The notes: generated from the letters alone by a model not told the origin. 64,000 nt of DNA from GCA-003244245 sp052390115 (GCA_052390115.1 JBQTHE010000012.1:46605-110604), one strand, 5' to 3'. Positions 26,857 through 34,752 are shown, numbered from the stretch's first letter. A program made the numbers and translations.

Positions 26857-27094
26857 GGTCCGCCTGCACGCTCGCCCGGACTTCCTCACGTTTGTGGTAG
26901 CCGGCGAGCTGCCGCTGGGAGGCCTCGGGATGCTGGGCCCACCACTCGTTGGCCTCCTGGCAGAGCTGCCGGAAATTCTCGCGTTCGATCGCGGCGATGA
27001 CCCACGAGTGCACCGAGACACCGGCTGCGTCGGCGCGTTGCTTGATCTGCGCGTGGGTGTCATCGGACAGGTTCAGCCCAAGACGCTTCGACAT
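26837..27094 (-). CDS. antitoxin partner of the MazF-like toxin
   Basis: 85 aa. KRLGLNLSDDTHAQIKQRADAAGVSVHSWVIAAIERENF has a ribbon-helix-helix-like start that would bind DNA; the rest (WWAQHPEASQRQLAGYHKREE) is charged and may neutralise the toxin. ATG 27094 lies six bases after TAAAGT on the minus strand, without a ribosome site, so a leaderless transcript is likely. A TGGCGC/GCGCCA palindrome covers the start and -10. Confidence 0.75.
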   Translation of the reverse strand: MSKRLGLNLSDDTHAQIKQRADAAGVSVHSWVIAAIERENFRQLCQEANEWWAQHPEASQRQLAGYHKREEVRASVQADRGSSAA

Positions 27095-27114
27095 GGCGCC
27101 ACTTTATAGCGCCA
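27094..27114. promoter_or_regulatory. candidate autoregulatory operator of the MazEF-like pair
   Basis: TGGCGC (27094-27099) and GCGCCA (27109-27114) form an inverted repeat with a 9-bp spacer that contains the -10-like TAAAGT of the antitoxin gene. Placement over promoter and start fits repression by the RHH-type antitoxin. Confidence 0.5.
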
Positions 27115-27141
27115 TCGCTTGGCACACCAAGACGGTGCCGC

Positions 27142-27201
27142 AGTGATCCGTGCACAAGATGCGGACACACCGGACATGAGGTGCAGACACGCCGGCAGGG
27201 G
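27142..27201 (+). repeat. 22-bp-period intergenic repeat, locus D (3 units)
   Basis: Units start at 27142 (degenerate), 27164 and 27186, 22 bases apart: GACACACCGGACATGAGG then GACACGCCGGCAGGGG. It ends about 15 bases before the putative promoter of the DrmA-like remnant. Confidence 0.75.
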
Positions 27202-27227
27202 CGGGCGGGGTCGATACGGTACGGCGC

Positions 27228-27850
27228 GTGACCGAACAGCCGGTGCTCGAGACGACGAGGAGTTCTCCGGCGAGAATCCAATCGACCGCTACCCGCTGGG
27301 CCGCCTCGCGCCCCGCGGAGTGGTGCTGGAGCCGGACACCCACGACGACCTTGCCGCCGCCGATGCGGGCGACGCCAGCGAGGTCGACCCGGAGCCCAGC
27401 GCCCCGAACGTGCCCAGCCTCAACCCGTCCGCGCTGGGCTTCACCGCACACATCGAAGGGCACGCAGTCGAATTCCACGCCACCGCCACCTGGGCGCGCT
27501 ACGAGTTCACCCCATCTGAGCGGGAGGAAACGCTCGGCAAACGGATGTGGCGACGTGCACAACAGGGCGGAACGGTCCGGCTACGACTCGTCGAAGGGTT
27601 ACTTGACCCGCAGCCCCCTGATCCCGATCAGCCGGACGTCGTCGTGCGCGGTCGCGCCCGCAAGCACAACGGGAACTGGCTGGTCTCGGTGTTTCTGGAG
27701 AATGGTCAGAGCGAGCCGGACCGCAGACGGCATGCGCCGTCATGGATCTTCCAGGTGTAGCTGTCCGCCACCGGCGCCGACGACCGAGCGGTGTTCCTCC
27801 CCCGGCCGGAACGCCCCAACGGCGGGGACCACGACGACGCGGCACGCGGA
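27228..27850 (+). pseudogene. N-terminal remnant of a DISARM DrmA-like helicase
   Basis: Leaderless start: TACGGT (27215-27220) seven bases before GTG 27228. After a frameshift near 27240-27255 the frame reads PIDRYPLGRLAPRG, LNPSALGFTAHIEG, TATWARYE and NWLVSVFLENGQSE, then HAPSWIFQV, TAG, LSATGADD, VFLPRPER. That order matches the N-terminal region of DrmA, where one expects WxFQxEL; the TAG at 27758-27760 is one base from GAG. Coding similarity fades near 27850. About 200 of well over 1,000 residues remain; no helicase motifs and no drmB/drmC follow. Identification is from motif memory. Confidence 0.5.
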
Positions 27851-27879
27851 ACCTCACGATTGCCGAGAGTGCACCGAGC

Positions 27880-27943
27880 TAGGATCCCCGCCGTGGCGAA
27901 CCGCCAGGTCAGACCACGCCTAGCGGTTGTCGAGATGTCATGA
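27880..27943 (+). pseudogene. leaderless promoter with aborted 16-codon frame
   Basis: TAGGAT (27880-27885) lies seven bases before GTG 27893. The frame reads VANRQVRPRLAVVEMS then TGA at 27941-27943, where it runs into the palindrome of the next gene. The sequence around the promoter matches that at 25571-25599 almost base for base, so both look like copies of one gene start whose bodies were lost. Confidence 0.4.
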
Positions 27944-27963
27944 CTACACTGTAGTCATGACAT
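27935..27963. promoter_or_regulatory. 29-bp perfect palindromic operator over the start of an antitoxin gene
   Basis: ATGTCATGACTAC (27935-27947), spacer ACT, then its exact complement GTAGTCATGACAT (27951-27963). It contains the -10 TACACT (27945-27950) and the ATG (27957). A dimeric antitoxin binding here would block transcription directly. Confidence 0.75.
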
Positions 27964-28412
27964 CTCCGAGATCCGTGCGATTCGACGGCGAGGTACTTCG
28001 GCGTCTCGACGGCTACGTCCGAAGCCATCCCGGCACCTCGATCTCCGCGGTGACCAACCTCTTCGTGGATGAGGCGCTGCGCACCGAGGCGCACCCTGGC
28101 ATTACCTTCCGGCCAGGACCGACCGGTCGGCGTGCCGGGCTGGTCGGTGGCCCGGACGTGTGGGAGGTCATCGACACACTGTTGATCGTGCGGGAGGCCG
28201 AACCGGGCCTGGCGGACGACGCACTCGTTGCAGCGACGGCTGAAGCAATGGGATTACCAGAGCGCAAGGTCAGGATCGCGGTGCGGTACTACGCCGCGTA
28301 CCGGCAGGACATCGACGATCGGATCATGGCGAACCGGGAGGCCGCCCAGGAGGCCGAGGCCGCGTGGCATACCGAGCAGGACCTGCTCCGCGGAAATGAT
28401 CGCGCCTCGTGA
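27957..28412 (+). CDS. DUF433-like / RHH antitoxin-type protein
   Basis: 151 aa. SVRFDGEVLRRLDGYVRSHPGTSISAVTNLFVDEALR is a ribbon-helix-helix-like DNA-binding start; the second half (GPDVWEVIDTLL, GLADDALVAATAEAMGLPERKVRIAVRYYAAYRQDIDDRI) resembles DUF433-type antitoxins that pair with PIN-like toxins. Leaderless promoter (TACACT six bases before ATG 27957) inside a perfect palindrome. Its TGA overlaps the GTG of the partner gene (GTGA). Confidence 0.8.
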   Translation: MTSPRSVRFDGEVLRRLDGYVRSHPGTSISAVTNLFVDEALRTEAHPGITFRPGPTGRRAGLVGGPDVWEVIDTLLIVREAEPGLADDALVAATAEAMGLPERKVRIAVRYYAAYRQDIDDRIMANREAAQEAEAAWHTEQDLLRGNDRAS

Positions 28413-28756
28413 GGGTGCGGCTCCTGCTGGACGAGATGTACCCGCCCACGCTCGCCTGCGCCCTTCGCGACAAGGGGCACGACGTGATCGCGGTGGCCGC
28501 GTCAGCCGAGCTCGCAGGCAGTGATGACGCCACCGTCCTGGATGCGGCGACCGGCGGTGGTCGATGTCTAGTCACCGAGAACGTACGGGACTTCGCAGTG
28601 CTGGTGCGCCACACCAGCCATGCCGGCGTGCTGTTCGTTCACGCCAGGCGATGGCCACGGACCAGGGCGGGTCTGCGCACGCTCGCGGATGCCCTGCACA
28701 ACGCCGTCTCCGAAGGCCACCTGCCCGGTCCCGGCGACATCCGCTGGCTCACCTGA
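28409..28756 (+). CDS. DUF5615 PIN-like toxin-type protein
   Basis: 115 aa. RLLLDEMYPPTLACALRDKGHDV carries the first Asp/Glu pair of the PIN-like DUF5615 fold; DDATVLDAATGGGRCLVTENVRDFAVL carries the second acidic cluster, and GVLFVHARRWPR the last strand. Such proteins are predicted ribonucleases paired with DUF433-like antitoxins, as here. GTG 28409 overlaps the antitoxin stop, so expression is coupled. Confidence 0.85.
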   Translation: MRVRLLLDEMYPPTLACALRDKGHDVIAVAASAELAGSDDATVLDAATGGGRCLVTENVRDFAVLVRHTSHAGVLFVHARRWPRTRAGLRTLADALHNAVSEGHLPGPGDIRWLT

Positions 28757-28826
28757 GGCGCCTGCGGGTTCCTTCCCAGCTTGCCGGCTGCCGGCGGCTG
28801 TCCAGCGTTGACGTACACCAGATAGC

Positions 28827-28864
28827 GACACGGCGTGCATGAGATGCGGACACGCCGGGGCGGG
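28827..28864 (+). repeat. 22-bp-period intergenic repeat, locus E (2 units)
   Basis: Units start at 28827 (GACACGGCGTGCATGAG) and 28849 (GACACGCCGGGG), 22 bases apart. The terminal unit abuts the stop codon of the minus-strand fadB gene at 28868, the same arrangement as at loci B and C. Confidence 0.75.
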
Positions 28865-28867
28865 GAA

Positions 28868-30997
28868 CTACCTGGCGACCAGGGAGGCGGGTGGGGTGAA
28901 GCGGGGGCCGTAGCGGGCGGCCAGCTCCTGCGCCCGGGCTACGAAGCCGGCCACGCCGCCGGGGTAGCCGGTGATGAACTGCATCACGCCTCCGGTCCAG
29001 GGCGGGAAGCCGATACCCATGATCGAGCCGATGTTGGCGTCGGGCACCGACGTGATGACGCCCTCGTCGAAGCACTTCACGGTCTCCAGCGCCTCGACGA
29101 ACAGCAACCGATCCTTCATGTCCTCGAACGGGATCGCGTCGGGGCGCACCGGGCCGAAATGCTCGGCCAGGCCCGGCCACAGCCGGGTACGCCGGCCGTC
29201 GGTGTAGTCGTAGAACCCGGCACCGCCGGAACGCCCGGGCCGGGAGAACTCCAGCACCATCCGGTCGATGATCGCGTCGGCCGGGTGCGGGGTCCAGGTG
29301 CCACCTGCTGCCTCGACGCCGCGCTGAGTCTCCGCGCGGATCTTGCGAGCCAAGGTCAGGGACAGCTCGTCGGTCAGCTGCAGCACCGGGGAGGGGTAGC
29401 CGGCCTGTGTGGTGGCCTGTTCGATGGACGCCGGGTACGCACCCTCGGCGAGCATCGCGACACCCTCGTTGAGGAAGGTGCCGATCACCCGGCTGGTGAA
29501 AAACCCGCGGCTGTCGTTGACGACGATCGGGGTCTTGCGGATCTGCTGCACGACGTCGATCGCAGCGGCCAGCGCGGCATCCGATGTCTGACCCCCGCGG
29601 ACGATCTCCACCAGCGGCATCTTGTCCACCGGCGAGAAGAAGTGCAGGCCGAGGAAGTCAGCTGGGCGATCTACCCCGGAAGCGAGGCCGGTGATCGGCA
29701 GCGTCGAGGTGTTCGAGCACAGCAAGGCATCGGGATCGACGACACCGGCGACCTCCGCGAAGACCTTCATCTTCAGCGCCGGATCTTCGAACACCGCCTC
29801 GATCACCAGGTCGCAGCCCTTGAGATCCCCCGTGTCGGCGGTGGGGGTGATCCGGGCCAGCATCTCGTCGCGCTGGTCGGGCGTGGATTTACCCTGGGCA
29901 ACGGCCTTGTCCAGCAACCTGGCGGAATAGTCCTTGCCGCGCGTCGCCGCGGCGAGGTCCACATCCTTGAGTACGACACTCATGCCGGCACGGGCGCAGG
30001 AGTAGGCGATGCCGGCGCCCATCATCCCGGCCCCGAGCACGCCGACCTTGCCGAAGGTGCGCCGGGGGTACCCGTCGGGCCGGCTGCCGCCCTTGTTAAT
30101 GTGCTGCAGGTCGAAGAAGAACGCCTGCATCATGTTCTTGGCGACCTGGCCGGTGACGAGGTCCAGGAAGTAGCGGCCCTCGATCTGCATCGCGATGTCC
30201 ACGTCCACCTGCGAGCCCTCGACGGCGGCGCACAGGATGTGGTGCGGTGCGGGCAGGGGCGCACCCTTGAGCTGCTTGCGCAGGGTGGCCGGGAACGCAG
30301 GCAGGATCTGCGCCAACGCTCGGTTGGAGGGGATACCGCCGGGAATCTGGTAGCCCGGAGCGTCCCATGGTTGGCGCGCCCGGGGGTTCGCCGCGATCCA
30401 CTCGCGGGCCTTGGCGAACATCTCGTCCGGCGTTGCGACGACCTCGTCGACGATGCCGATCTCCTTGGCCTGCGCCGGGCGCACCTGCTGGCCCTGCACC
30501 AGCAGCTGCATCAGCGCGTTGGCCAAGCCCAGCATCCGCACCGTGCGGACCACCCCGCCGAGGCCCGGCAGTATCCCGAGGGTCACCTCGGGAAAGCCGA
30601 TCTTGCTGGCCGGCGAGTCCAGCGCGACCCGGTGGTGGCAGGCCAGCGCGATCTCCAGGCCACCGCCCAGCGCTGTGCCGTTGATCGCAGCGACGACCGG
30701 CTTGCCCAGCTTCTCCAGCCGGCGCAGCTGGTTTTTGAGCAGCGCGATGTGCGCGGCGAACTCGCGGGCATTGTCCGGCGTGACGGCGCGCAGCTCGTTG
30801 AGGTCAGCGCCGGCGAAGAAGGTCTTCTTCGCCGAGGTCAGAATGACCCCGGCGATCGAGTCGCGCTCAGCCTCCAGACGGGCCAGGGTCTCGGTCATCG
30901 ACTCGACATAGCGGTCGTTCAACGTGTTCGCGGACTTGCCCGGGTCGTCCATGGTCAGCGTGACGATGCCGCCGGCGTCGGTCTCCCAACGAATCAT
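28868..30997 (-). CDS. fadB: trifunctional-type beta-oxidation enzyme: enoyl-CoA hydratase / 3-hydroxyacyl-CoA dehydrogenase
   Basis: 709 aa. Residues 1-190 form a crotonase domain (AKKTFFAGADLNEL, AINGTALGGGLEIALACHHRVA). From about residue 316 comes the NAD-binding domain (KVGVLGAGMMGAGIAYSCARAG), then the catalytic His region LGLHFFSPVDKMPLVEIV and the two C-terminal dehydrogenase domains (GFFTSRVIGTFLNEG, GYPSPVLQLTDEL). It hydrates 2-enoyl-CoA and oxidises the 3-hydroxyacyl-CoA. The thiolase gene lies ten bases upstream in the same operon, under a MerR-type regulator. Confidence 0.95.
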   Translation of the reverse strand: MIRWETDAGGIVTLTMDDPGKSANTLNDRYVESMTETLARLEAERDSIAGVILTSAKKTFFAGADLNELRAVTPDNAREFAAHIALLKNQLRRLEKLGKPVVAAINGTALGGGLEIALACHHRVALDSPASKIGFPEVTLGILPGLGGVVRTVRMLGLANALMQLLVQGQQVRPAQAKEIGIVDEVVATPDEMFAKAREWIAANPRARQPWDAPGYQIPGGIPSNRALAQILPAFPATLRKQLKGAPLPAPHHILCAAVEGSQVDVDIAMQIEGRYFLDLVTGQVAKNMMQAFFFDLQHINKGGSRPDGYPRRTFGKVGVLGAGMMGAGIAYSCARAGMSVVLKDVDLAAATRGKDYSARLLDKAVAQGKSTPDQRDEMLARITPTADTGDLKGCDLVIEAVFEDPALKMKVFAEVAGVVDPDALLCSNTSTLPITGLASGVDRPADFLGLHFFSPVDKMPLVEIVRGGQTSDAALAAAIDVVQQIRKTPIVVNDSRGFFTSRVIGTFLNEGVAMLAEGAYPASIEQATTQAGYPSPVLQLTDELSLTLARKIRAETQRGVEAAGGTWTPHPADAIIDRMVLEFSRPGRSGGAGFYDYTDGRRTRLWPGLAEHFGPVRPDAIPFEDMKDRLLFVEALETVKCFDEGVITSVPDANIGSIMGIGFPPWTGGVMQFITGYPGGVAGFVARAQELAARYGPRFTPPASLVAR

Positions 30998-31007
30998 TCC
31001 GTGCCCC

Positions 31008-32219
31008 CTACAGCCGCTCGATGATGGTGGCGATACCCATGCCGCCGCCGACGCACAGGGTGGCCAGGCCGTAACGCAGGTCGCGGCGCTCCAGCTCGTC
31101 GACCAGGGTGCCCAGGATCATCGCACCGGTAGCGCCCAGCGGGTGGCCCAGAGCGATCGCGCCGCCGTTGACGTTGAGCTTGTCGTGCGGCACGTCCATC
31201 TCGCGCATGAAGCGCAGCACCACCGCGGCGAAGGCCTCGTTGAGCTCGATCAGGTCGATCTGGTCCATCGTCATGCCAGCCTTGGCCAGCGCCTTGCGGG
31301 TCGCCGGCGCCGGGCCGGTGAGCATGATCGTCGGCTCCTCGCCGGTCACCGCGCCGGCCACGATCCGGGCCCGCGGGGTCAGCCCGAGATCCCGCCCGAC
31401 CTGCTCGGAACCGACCACCACCAGCGCCGCGCCGTCGACGATCCCGGAGGAGTTGCCGGCGGTGTGCACATGCTCGATGCGCTCCACCCAGTGGTAGCGC
31501 TGCAGCGCGACGGCGTCGAATCCGGCCTGCTCACCGACGTCGGCGAAGGACGGCTTGAGCGCGCTGAGGCCCTCGAAGGTGGCGTCCGGGCGCAGGTGCT
31601 CGTCGCGGTCGAGCACGACTGTGCCGTTGCGGTCCCGGACCGGAACGACGGATCGCGCGAAGTACCCGTTGCTCCATGCCTTGGCGGCGCGGTGCTGCGA
31701 CTCCAGGGCGTAGGAGTCGACGTCGTCGCGGGTGAAGCCCTCAATGGTGGCGATAAGGTCGGCGCTGATGCCCTGCGGGACGAAGCGGGCCTGGTAGGCG
31801 GTCTCGGGGTCCATCGCCAAGGCGCCGCCGTCGGAGCCCATCGGCACCCGGGACATCGACTCCACACCGCCGGTCAGCACCAGGTCCTCCCAACCGGAAC
31901 GCACCTTCATCGCGCCGAGGTTGACCGCCTCCAGGCCCGATGCGCAGAACCGGTTGACCTGCAGCCCGGCGACGGTGTCGGGCAGCCCGGCGGCCAGCGC
32001 CGCCGCGCGCGGGATGTCCCCGCCCTGGTCACCCACCGGGGTGACCACCCCGAGCACGATGTCATCGATCCGCGCCGGGTCCAGCGTCTGGTGGCGGTTG
32101 CGCAGTTCGGCGATCAGCCCGGTGATCAGGGAGATCGGCTTGACGCCGTGCAGCGCGCCGGTCGGCTTGCCCTTGCCCCGCGGGGTGCGCAGGGCTTCGT
32201 AGAGAAATGCTTCAGTCAT
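31008..32219 (-). CDS. fadA: acetyl-CoA acyltransferase (thiolase) of beta-oxidation
   Basis: 403 aa. Cleaves 3-ketoacyl-CoA to acetyl-CoA and a shortened acyl-CoA. Active-site residues are seen: nucleophilic Cys in LQVNRFCASGLEAVN, His in ALGHPLGATGAM, and the second Cys in ATLCVGGGMG. NEAFAAVVLRFM is the thiolase signature. It starts in an ATGA overlap with the MerR gene and ends ten bases before fadB, forming a three-gene operon. Confidence 0.95.
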   Translation of the reverse strand: MTEAFLYEALRTPRGKGKPTGALHGVKPISLITGLIAELRNRHQTLDPARIDDIVLGVVTPVGDQGGDIPRAAALAAGLPDTVAGLQVNRFCASGLEAVNLGAMKVRSGWEDLVLTGGVESMSRVPMGSDGGALAMDPETAYQARFVPQGISADLIATIEGFTRDDVDSYALESQHRAAKAWSNGYFARSVVPVRDRNGTVVLDRDEHLRPDATFEGLSALKPSFADVGEQAGFDAVALQRYHWVERIEHVHTAGNSSGIVDGAALVVVGSEQVGRDLGLTPRARIVAGAVTGEEPTIMLTGPAPATRKALAKAGMTMDQIDLIELNEAFAAVVLRFMREMDVPHDKLNVNGGAIALGHPLGATGAMILGTLVDELERRDLRYGLATLCVGGGMGIATIIERL

Positions 32220-32956
32220 GACTGGCTCCCGATGGTGGTGCTGGTCTCGACAGACGTCGCGGATTCGCGGATCGCACGGTTGACGGCAAGTTGGAAATTG
32301 GTCACGACGCCCTCGACGGTGATCGGTTTGAGCTGCTCCAGCAGGGCAATCAGCCGGTCGCGCAACTCGCGCGGGCGCCCACGCTCGCGGTACTCACGTA
32401 ACACGGTGTCGTGGAACAGCGCCACCAACTCGGTGGCCAGCGCGTTGGTGTGCCGTTCGATGATCTGCTTGGAGGTCAGCTGCACCGCGAAGTCCATCTC
32501 GGTGTCGAGCAGGTTCAGCCCGTAGCCCAGCATGTCGGGGCTGGTGAGGGTCCAGGCCTCGGGTTCGTCGCACCGGATCACGCCCAGCGTCACCAGCCGG
32601 GCCAGTTCGTCATCGGTCAGGGTGCGCCCGGCCCGGACGTCAAGCTCGGCACGATCCACCGTCTCAGGCTCCTCGGGCAGCCACGGGGCAAGCAGGGCGC
32701 GGTGCAGGGCGAGATCCTCGGGGGAGCGGTCCAACGGGATCCGGGCGAGATAGCCCTCGATCGCCGCCAGCGTGAAACCCAGCCCCTGCAGGTCGCGGAC
32801 CAGCTCAAGACGAGCCACGTGCCGCTCGTCGTACAGGCCCAGCCGACCGCGCACCGCCGGTGGCGGGATCAGACCCATCCCGGCATAGAACCGGATCGTC
32901 CGCACGCTGATCCCGGTACGCGCCCCCAGCTCCCCAATGGTGAGCACATCCCCCAC
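32216..32956 (-). CDS. MerR-family regulator of the fadA-fadB operon
   Basis: About 246 aa. N-terminal winged helix: LTIGELGARTGISVRTIRFYAGMGLIPPP, then YDERHVARLELVRDLQGLGFTLAAI and a dimerisation helix. The long C-terminal part (about 150 residues, ending in SVETSTTIGSQ) is likely an effector domain; an acyl-CoA ligand is inference. GTG 32956 is favoured because AAAGGAGG lies about seven bases upstream; 32962 would be too close. Self-transcribed from the palindrome at 32971-32997 and coupled to fadA. Confidence 0.88.
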   Translation of the reverse strand: MGDVLTIGELGARTGISVRTIRFYAGMGLIPPPAVRGRLGLYDERHVARLELVRDLQGLGFTLAAIEGYLARIPLDRSPEDLALHRALLAPWLPEEPETVDRAELDVRAGRTLTDDELARLVTLGVIRCDEPEAWTLTSPDMLGYGLNLLDTEMDFAVQLTSKQIIERHTNALATELVALFHDTVLREYRERGRPRELRDRLIALLEQLKPITVEGVVTNFQLAVNRAIRESATSVETSTTIGSQS

Positions 32957-32970
32957 AAGCACCCTCCTTT

Positions 32971-32997
32971 CGACGTGACAGTACCACTGTCACGTCG
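32971..32997. promoter_or_regulatory. MerR-type operator of the beta-oxidation operon
   Basis: Perfect 12-bp arms CGACGTGACAGT (32971-32982) and ACTGTCACGTCG (32986-32997) separated by ACC. It lies just upstream of the ribosome site of the MerR gene, the position expected for autoregulation of the operon. Confidence 0.8.
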
Positions 32998-33005
32998 CCA
33001 GTGGC

Positions 33006-33067
33006 GCGTTCTGGATGCAGAACGCGCTTATCCGGGGCCGAATAGCAGCGTTCTGCATCCAGAACGC
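33006..33067. repeat. palindromic GTTCTGGATGCAGA-family repeat, copy 2
   Basis: Perfect 20-bp arms: GCGTTCTGGATGCAGAACGC (33006-33025) and its complement (33048-33067), with a 22-nt loop starting GCTTATCCGGGGCCGAATAG. Each arm is itself nearly palindromic (GCGTTCT/AGAACGC). It sits between the divergent MerR and aldolase genes. Sister copies at 18841 and 49080. Confidence 0.9.
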
Positions 33068-33092
33068 CTGGTTGGCCACTAACGTTGGGAGG

Positions 33093-34127
33093 ATGTTGAT
33101 CAACTTGGGGTCGGATACGCAGACCCGGCCGGTTGAGGCGATGCGGGCGGCGATGGCGGCCGCCGAGGTGGGTGACGAGCAGCGGGGTGAGGATCCCACC
33201 GTCAACGCCCTGTGCGAGCGGGTTGCCGCGCTGCTCGGCAAGCCCGCCGCAGTGTTCCTGCCGTCGGGCACGATGTGTAACGCGATCGGTTTCCGGCTGC
33301 ACGTGCGGCCCGGTGGTGATGCGGTGCACCTGCACCCGACCTCCCATCCGATCGTCGCCGAGGCGGGCGGCCCGTCGGCGCTGTCCGGGGCGGTGCTCGC
33401 CCCGGTCTCCGGCGAGAAGGGCATGTTTACCGCCGATGCACTGGAGGCGGCGCTGTTCCCGTCCGGGGACCGCTATCAGCCGCGCTCCCGGCTGGTGTCC
33501 GTTGAGCAGACCACCAACCTGGCTGGCGGGCGGGTGTGGCCCCTGGAGCAGGTGCGGGGGGTGCTGGAGGTCGCTGCGCGGCACCGGCTGCGTGCCCACC
33601 TGGACGGGGCACGGCTGATGAACGCCGTGGTCGCCTCGGGGGTACCGGCCGAGGAGTGGGCACGCGGGTTCGACACCGCGTGGATCGACTTCACCAAGGG
33701 TCTGGGGGCACCGGTGGGCGCAGTGCTGGCCGGCTCGGCCGAGCTGATCGAGCAGGCCTGGCGCTACAAGCAGATGACGGGTGGTGCGCTACGCCAGGCC
33801 GGCATCGTCGCGGCCGGCTGCCTGTGGGCCCTGGATCACCACGTGGACCGGCTCGCCGACGACCACGCCAACGCCCGGATCCTCGCCGAGGGGCTGGCCG
33901 GGCTACCCGGCATCACGCTCGACCCGGACACCGTAGAGACCAACATCGTGGTGTTCCGGCTGGCCGACGCGCCCGGATTCTGCACGCGACTGGAAGTCGA
34001 GCACGAGGTCCGGATGGGTTCGCTGGGATCTGATCTGGTCCGGGCGGTGACCCACCACGACGTGGACACCGCCGGCGTGCATTACGCGACGGACGCAGTC
34101 GCAGCGATGCTCCGCACCGGTGGCTAG
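33093..34127 (+). CDS. threonine-aldolase-family PLP enzyme
   Basis: 344 aa. Beta-eliminating lyase fold: LGSDTQTRPVEAMRAAM, the cofactor region FLPSGTMCNAIGFRLHV, AEAGGPSAL, the cofactor Asp in RAHLDGARLMNA, and the PLP lysine in WIDFTKGLGAPVGAVL. Low-specificity L-threonine aldolase (to glycine and acetaldehyde) is the usual annotation; other 3-hydroxy-amino acids are possible. TAACGT seven bases before ATG 33093 and GGGAGG touching it suggest a leaderless start or a TTG start at 33096. Monocistronic. Confidence 0.88.
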   Translation: MLINLGSDTQTRPVEAMRAAMAAAEVGDEQRGEDPTVNALCERVAALLGKPAAVFLPSGTMCNAIGFRLHVRPGGDAVHLHPTSHPIVAEAGGPSALSGAVLAPVSGEKGMFTADALEAALFPSGDRYQPRSRLVSVEQTTNLAGGRVWPLEQVRGVLEVAARHRLRAHLDGARLMNAVVASGVPAEEWARGFDTAWIDFTKGLGAPVGAVLAGSAELIEQAWRYKQMTGGALRQAGIVAAGCLWALDHHVDRLADDHANARILAEGLAGLPGITLDPDTVETNIVVFRLADAPGFCTRLEVEHEVRMGSLGSDLVRAVTHHDVDTAGVHYATDAVAAMLRTGG

Positions 34128-34197
34128 TCCATTCAGTACCTTAAGTCAAGATTAAGCATTGGGAATAGTCAGACTGAAATCATCTCACCGAACTAGA

Positions 34198-34557
34198 TCA
34201 ACATAGCTTGGCGTCAACTTTACCCGGCGGGCAGGTTATCGTAGCGGGAAGGCGGTCCACATTCGCGACGACGCACCTGGGCGGCCCGAGCCGGGCGCCG
34301 CCTACCCTAGTGCCACTCACGTCCGTCCCGGACATGGTCACGGACTGTCCCGCGGTGAGTGAGTTGCCGACTGCGTTGATCCTGCCGATTCGCGCACCAC
34401 TGGCGTCGTTGACCCGGATCGTCGCCAGGTACGTCTGCGTCCGGTCTGTGTTGTTAGTGATCCTCACCGTGGCGTGAACGGACGGGACACCATGCTCACT
34501 GGTCACCGAACAGCCCAGGATGGCCACATCGTCCACGGCGGCGGGAGCCCGGCCGAC
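34198..34557 (-). CDS. small FxLYD-like domain protein, 5' end uncertain
   Basis: About 119 aa. VAILGCSVTSEHGVPSVHATVRITNNTDRTQTYLATIRVND and SLTAGQSVTMSGTDV form one immunoglobulin-like FxLYD-type beta domain; CVVANVDRL ends with further Cys pairs. Such domains usually follow a signal peptide or lipobox, which is not seen here. The frame upstream runs into repeat units at 34679-34742. The signal may have been lost, or lie in another frame. GTG 34557 is a guess. Confidence 0.45.
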   Translation of the reverse strand, partial: VGRAPAAVDDVAILGCSVTSEHGVPSVHATVRITNNTDRTQTYLATIRVNDASGARIGRINAVGNSLTAGQSVTMSGTDVSGTRVGGARLGPPRCVVANVDRLPATITCPPGKVDAKLC

Positions 34558-34678
34558 GTCATGGGGGTCCTTGTGGCATGGTCCGTAGGTAGGACAATCC
34601 CTACATGACCCCGCGGCTGCGCCACCCGCACGCGGCAACGTCCAGCCGGCGGCCAGCGCACGCAGCCCGCGAACAGGG

Positions 34679-34742
34679 CCGCCATTCGGAGCCGAATCGC
34701 ACTTTGGGCAGCCCGCCGCACCGCCATTCGGAGCCGAATCGC
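34679..34742. repeat. two copies of a 22-bp ATTCGG hairpin element
   Basis: The unit CCGCCATTCGGAGCCGAATC plus GC occurs at 34679-34700 and 34721-34742, and again at 35451-35472. Its core ATTCGG-AG-CCGAAT is a short hairpin. The same GATTCGG core appears in the loop of the palindromic repeats at 33006 and 49080. Confidence 0.8.
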
Positions 34743-34752
34743 GGTCGTCTCC

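Noticed and set aside
28835..31024. 729-codon open frame antisense to fadB
   Set aside because: It is the mirror frame of a high-GC coding gene; fadB has full family motifs and the antisense frame has none.
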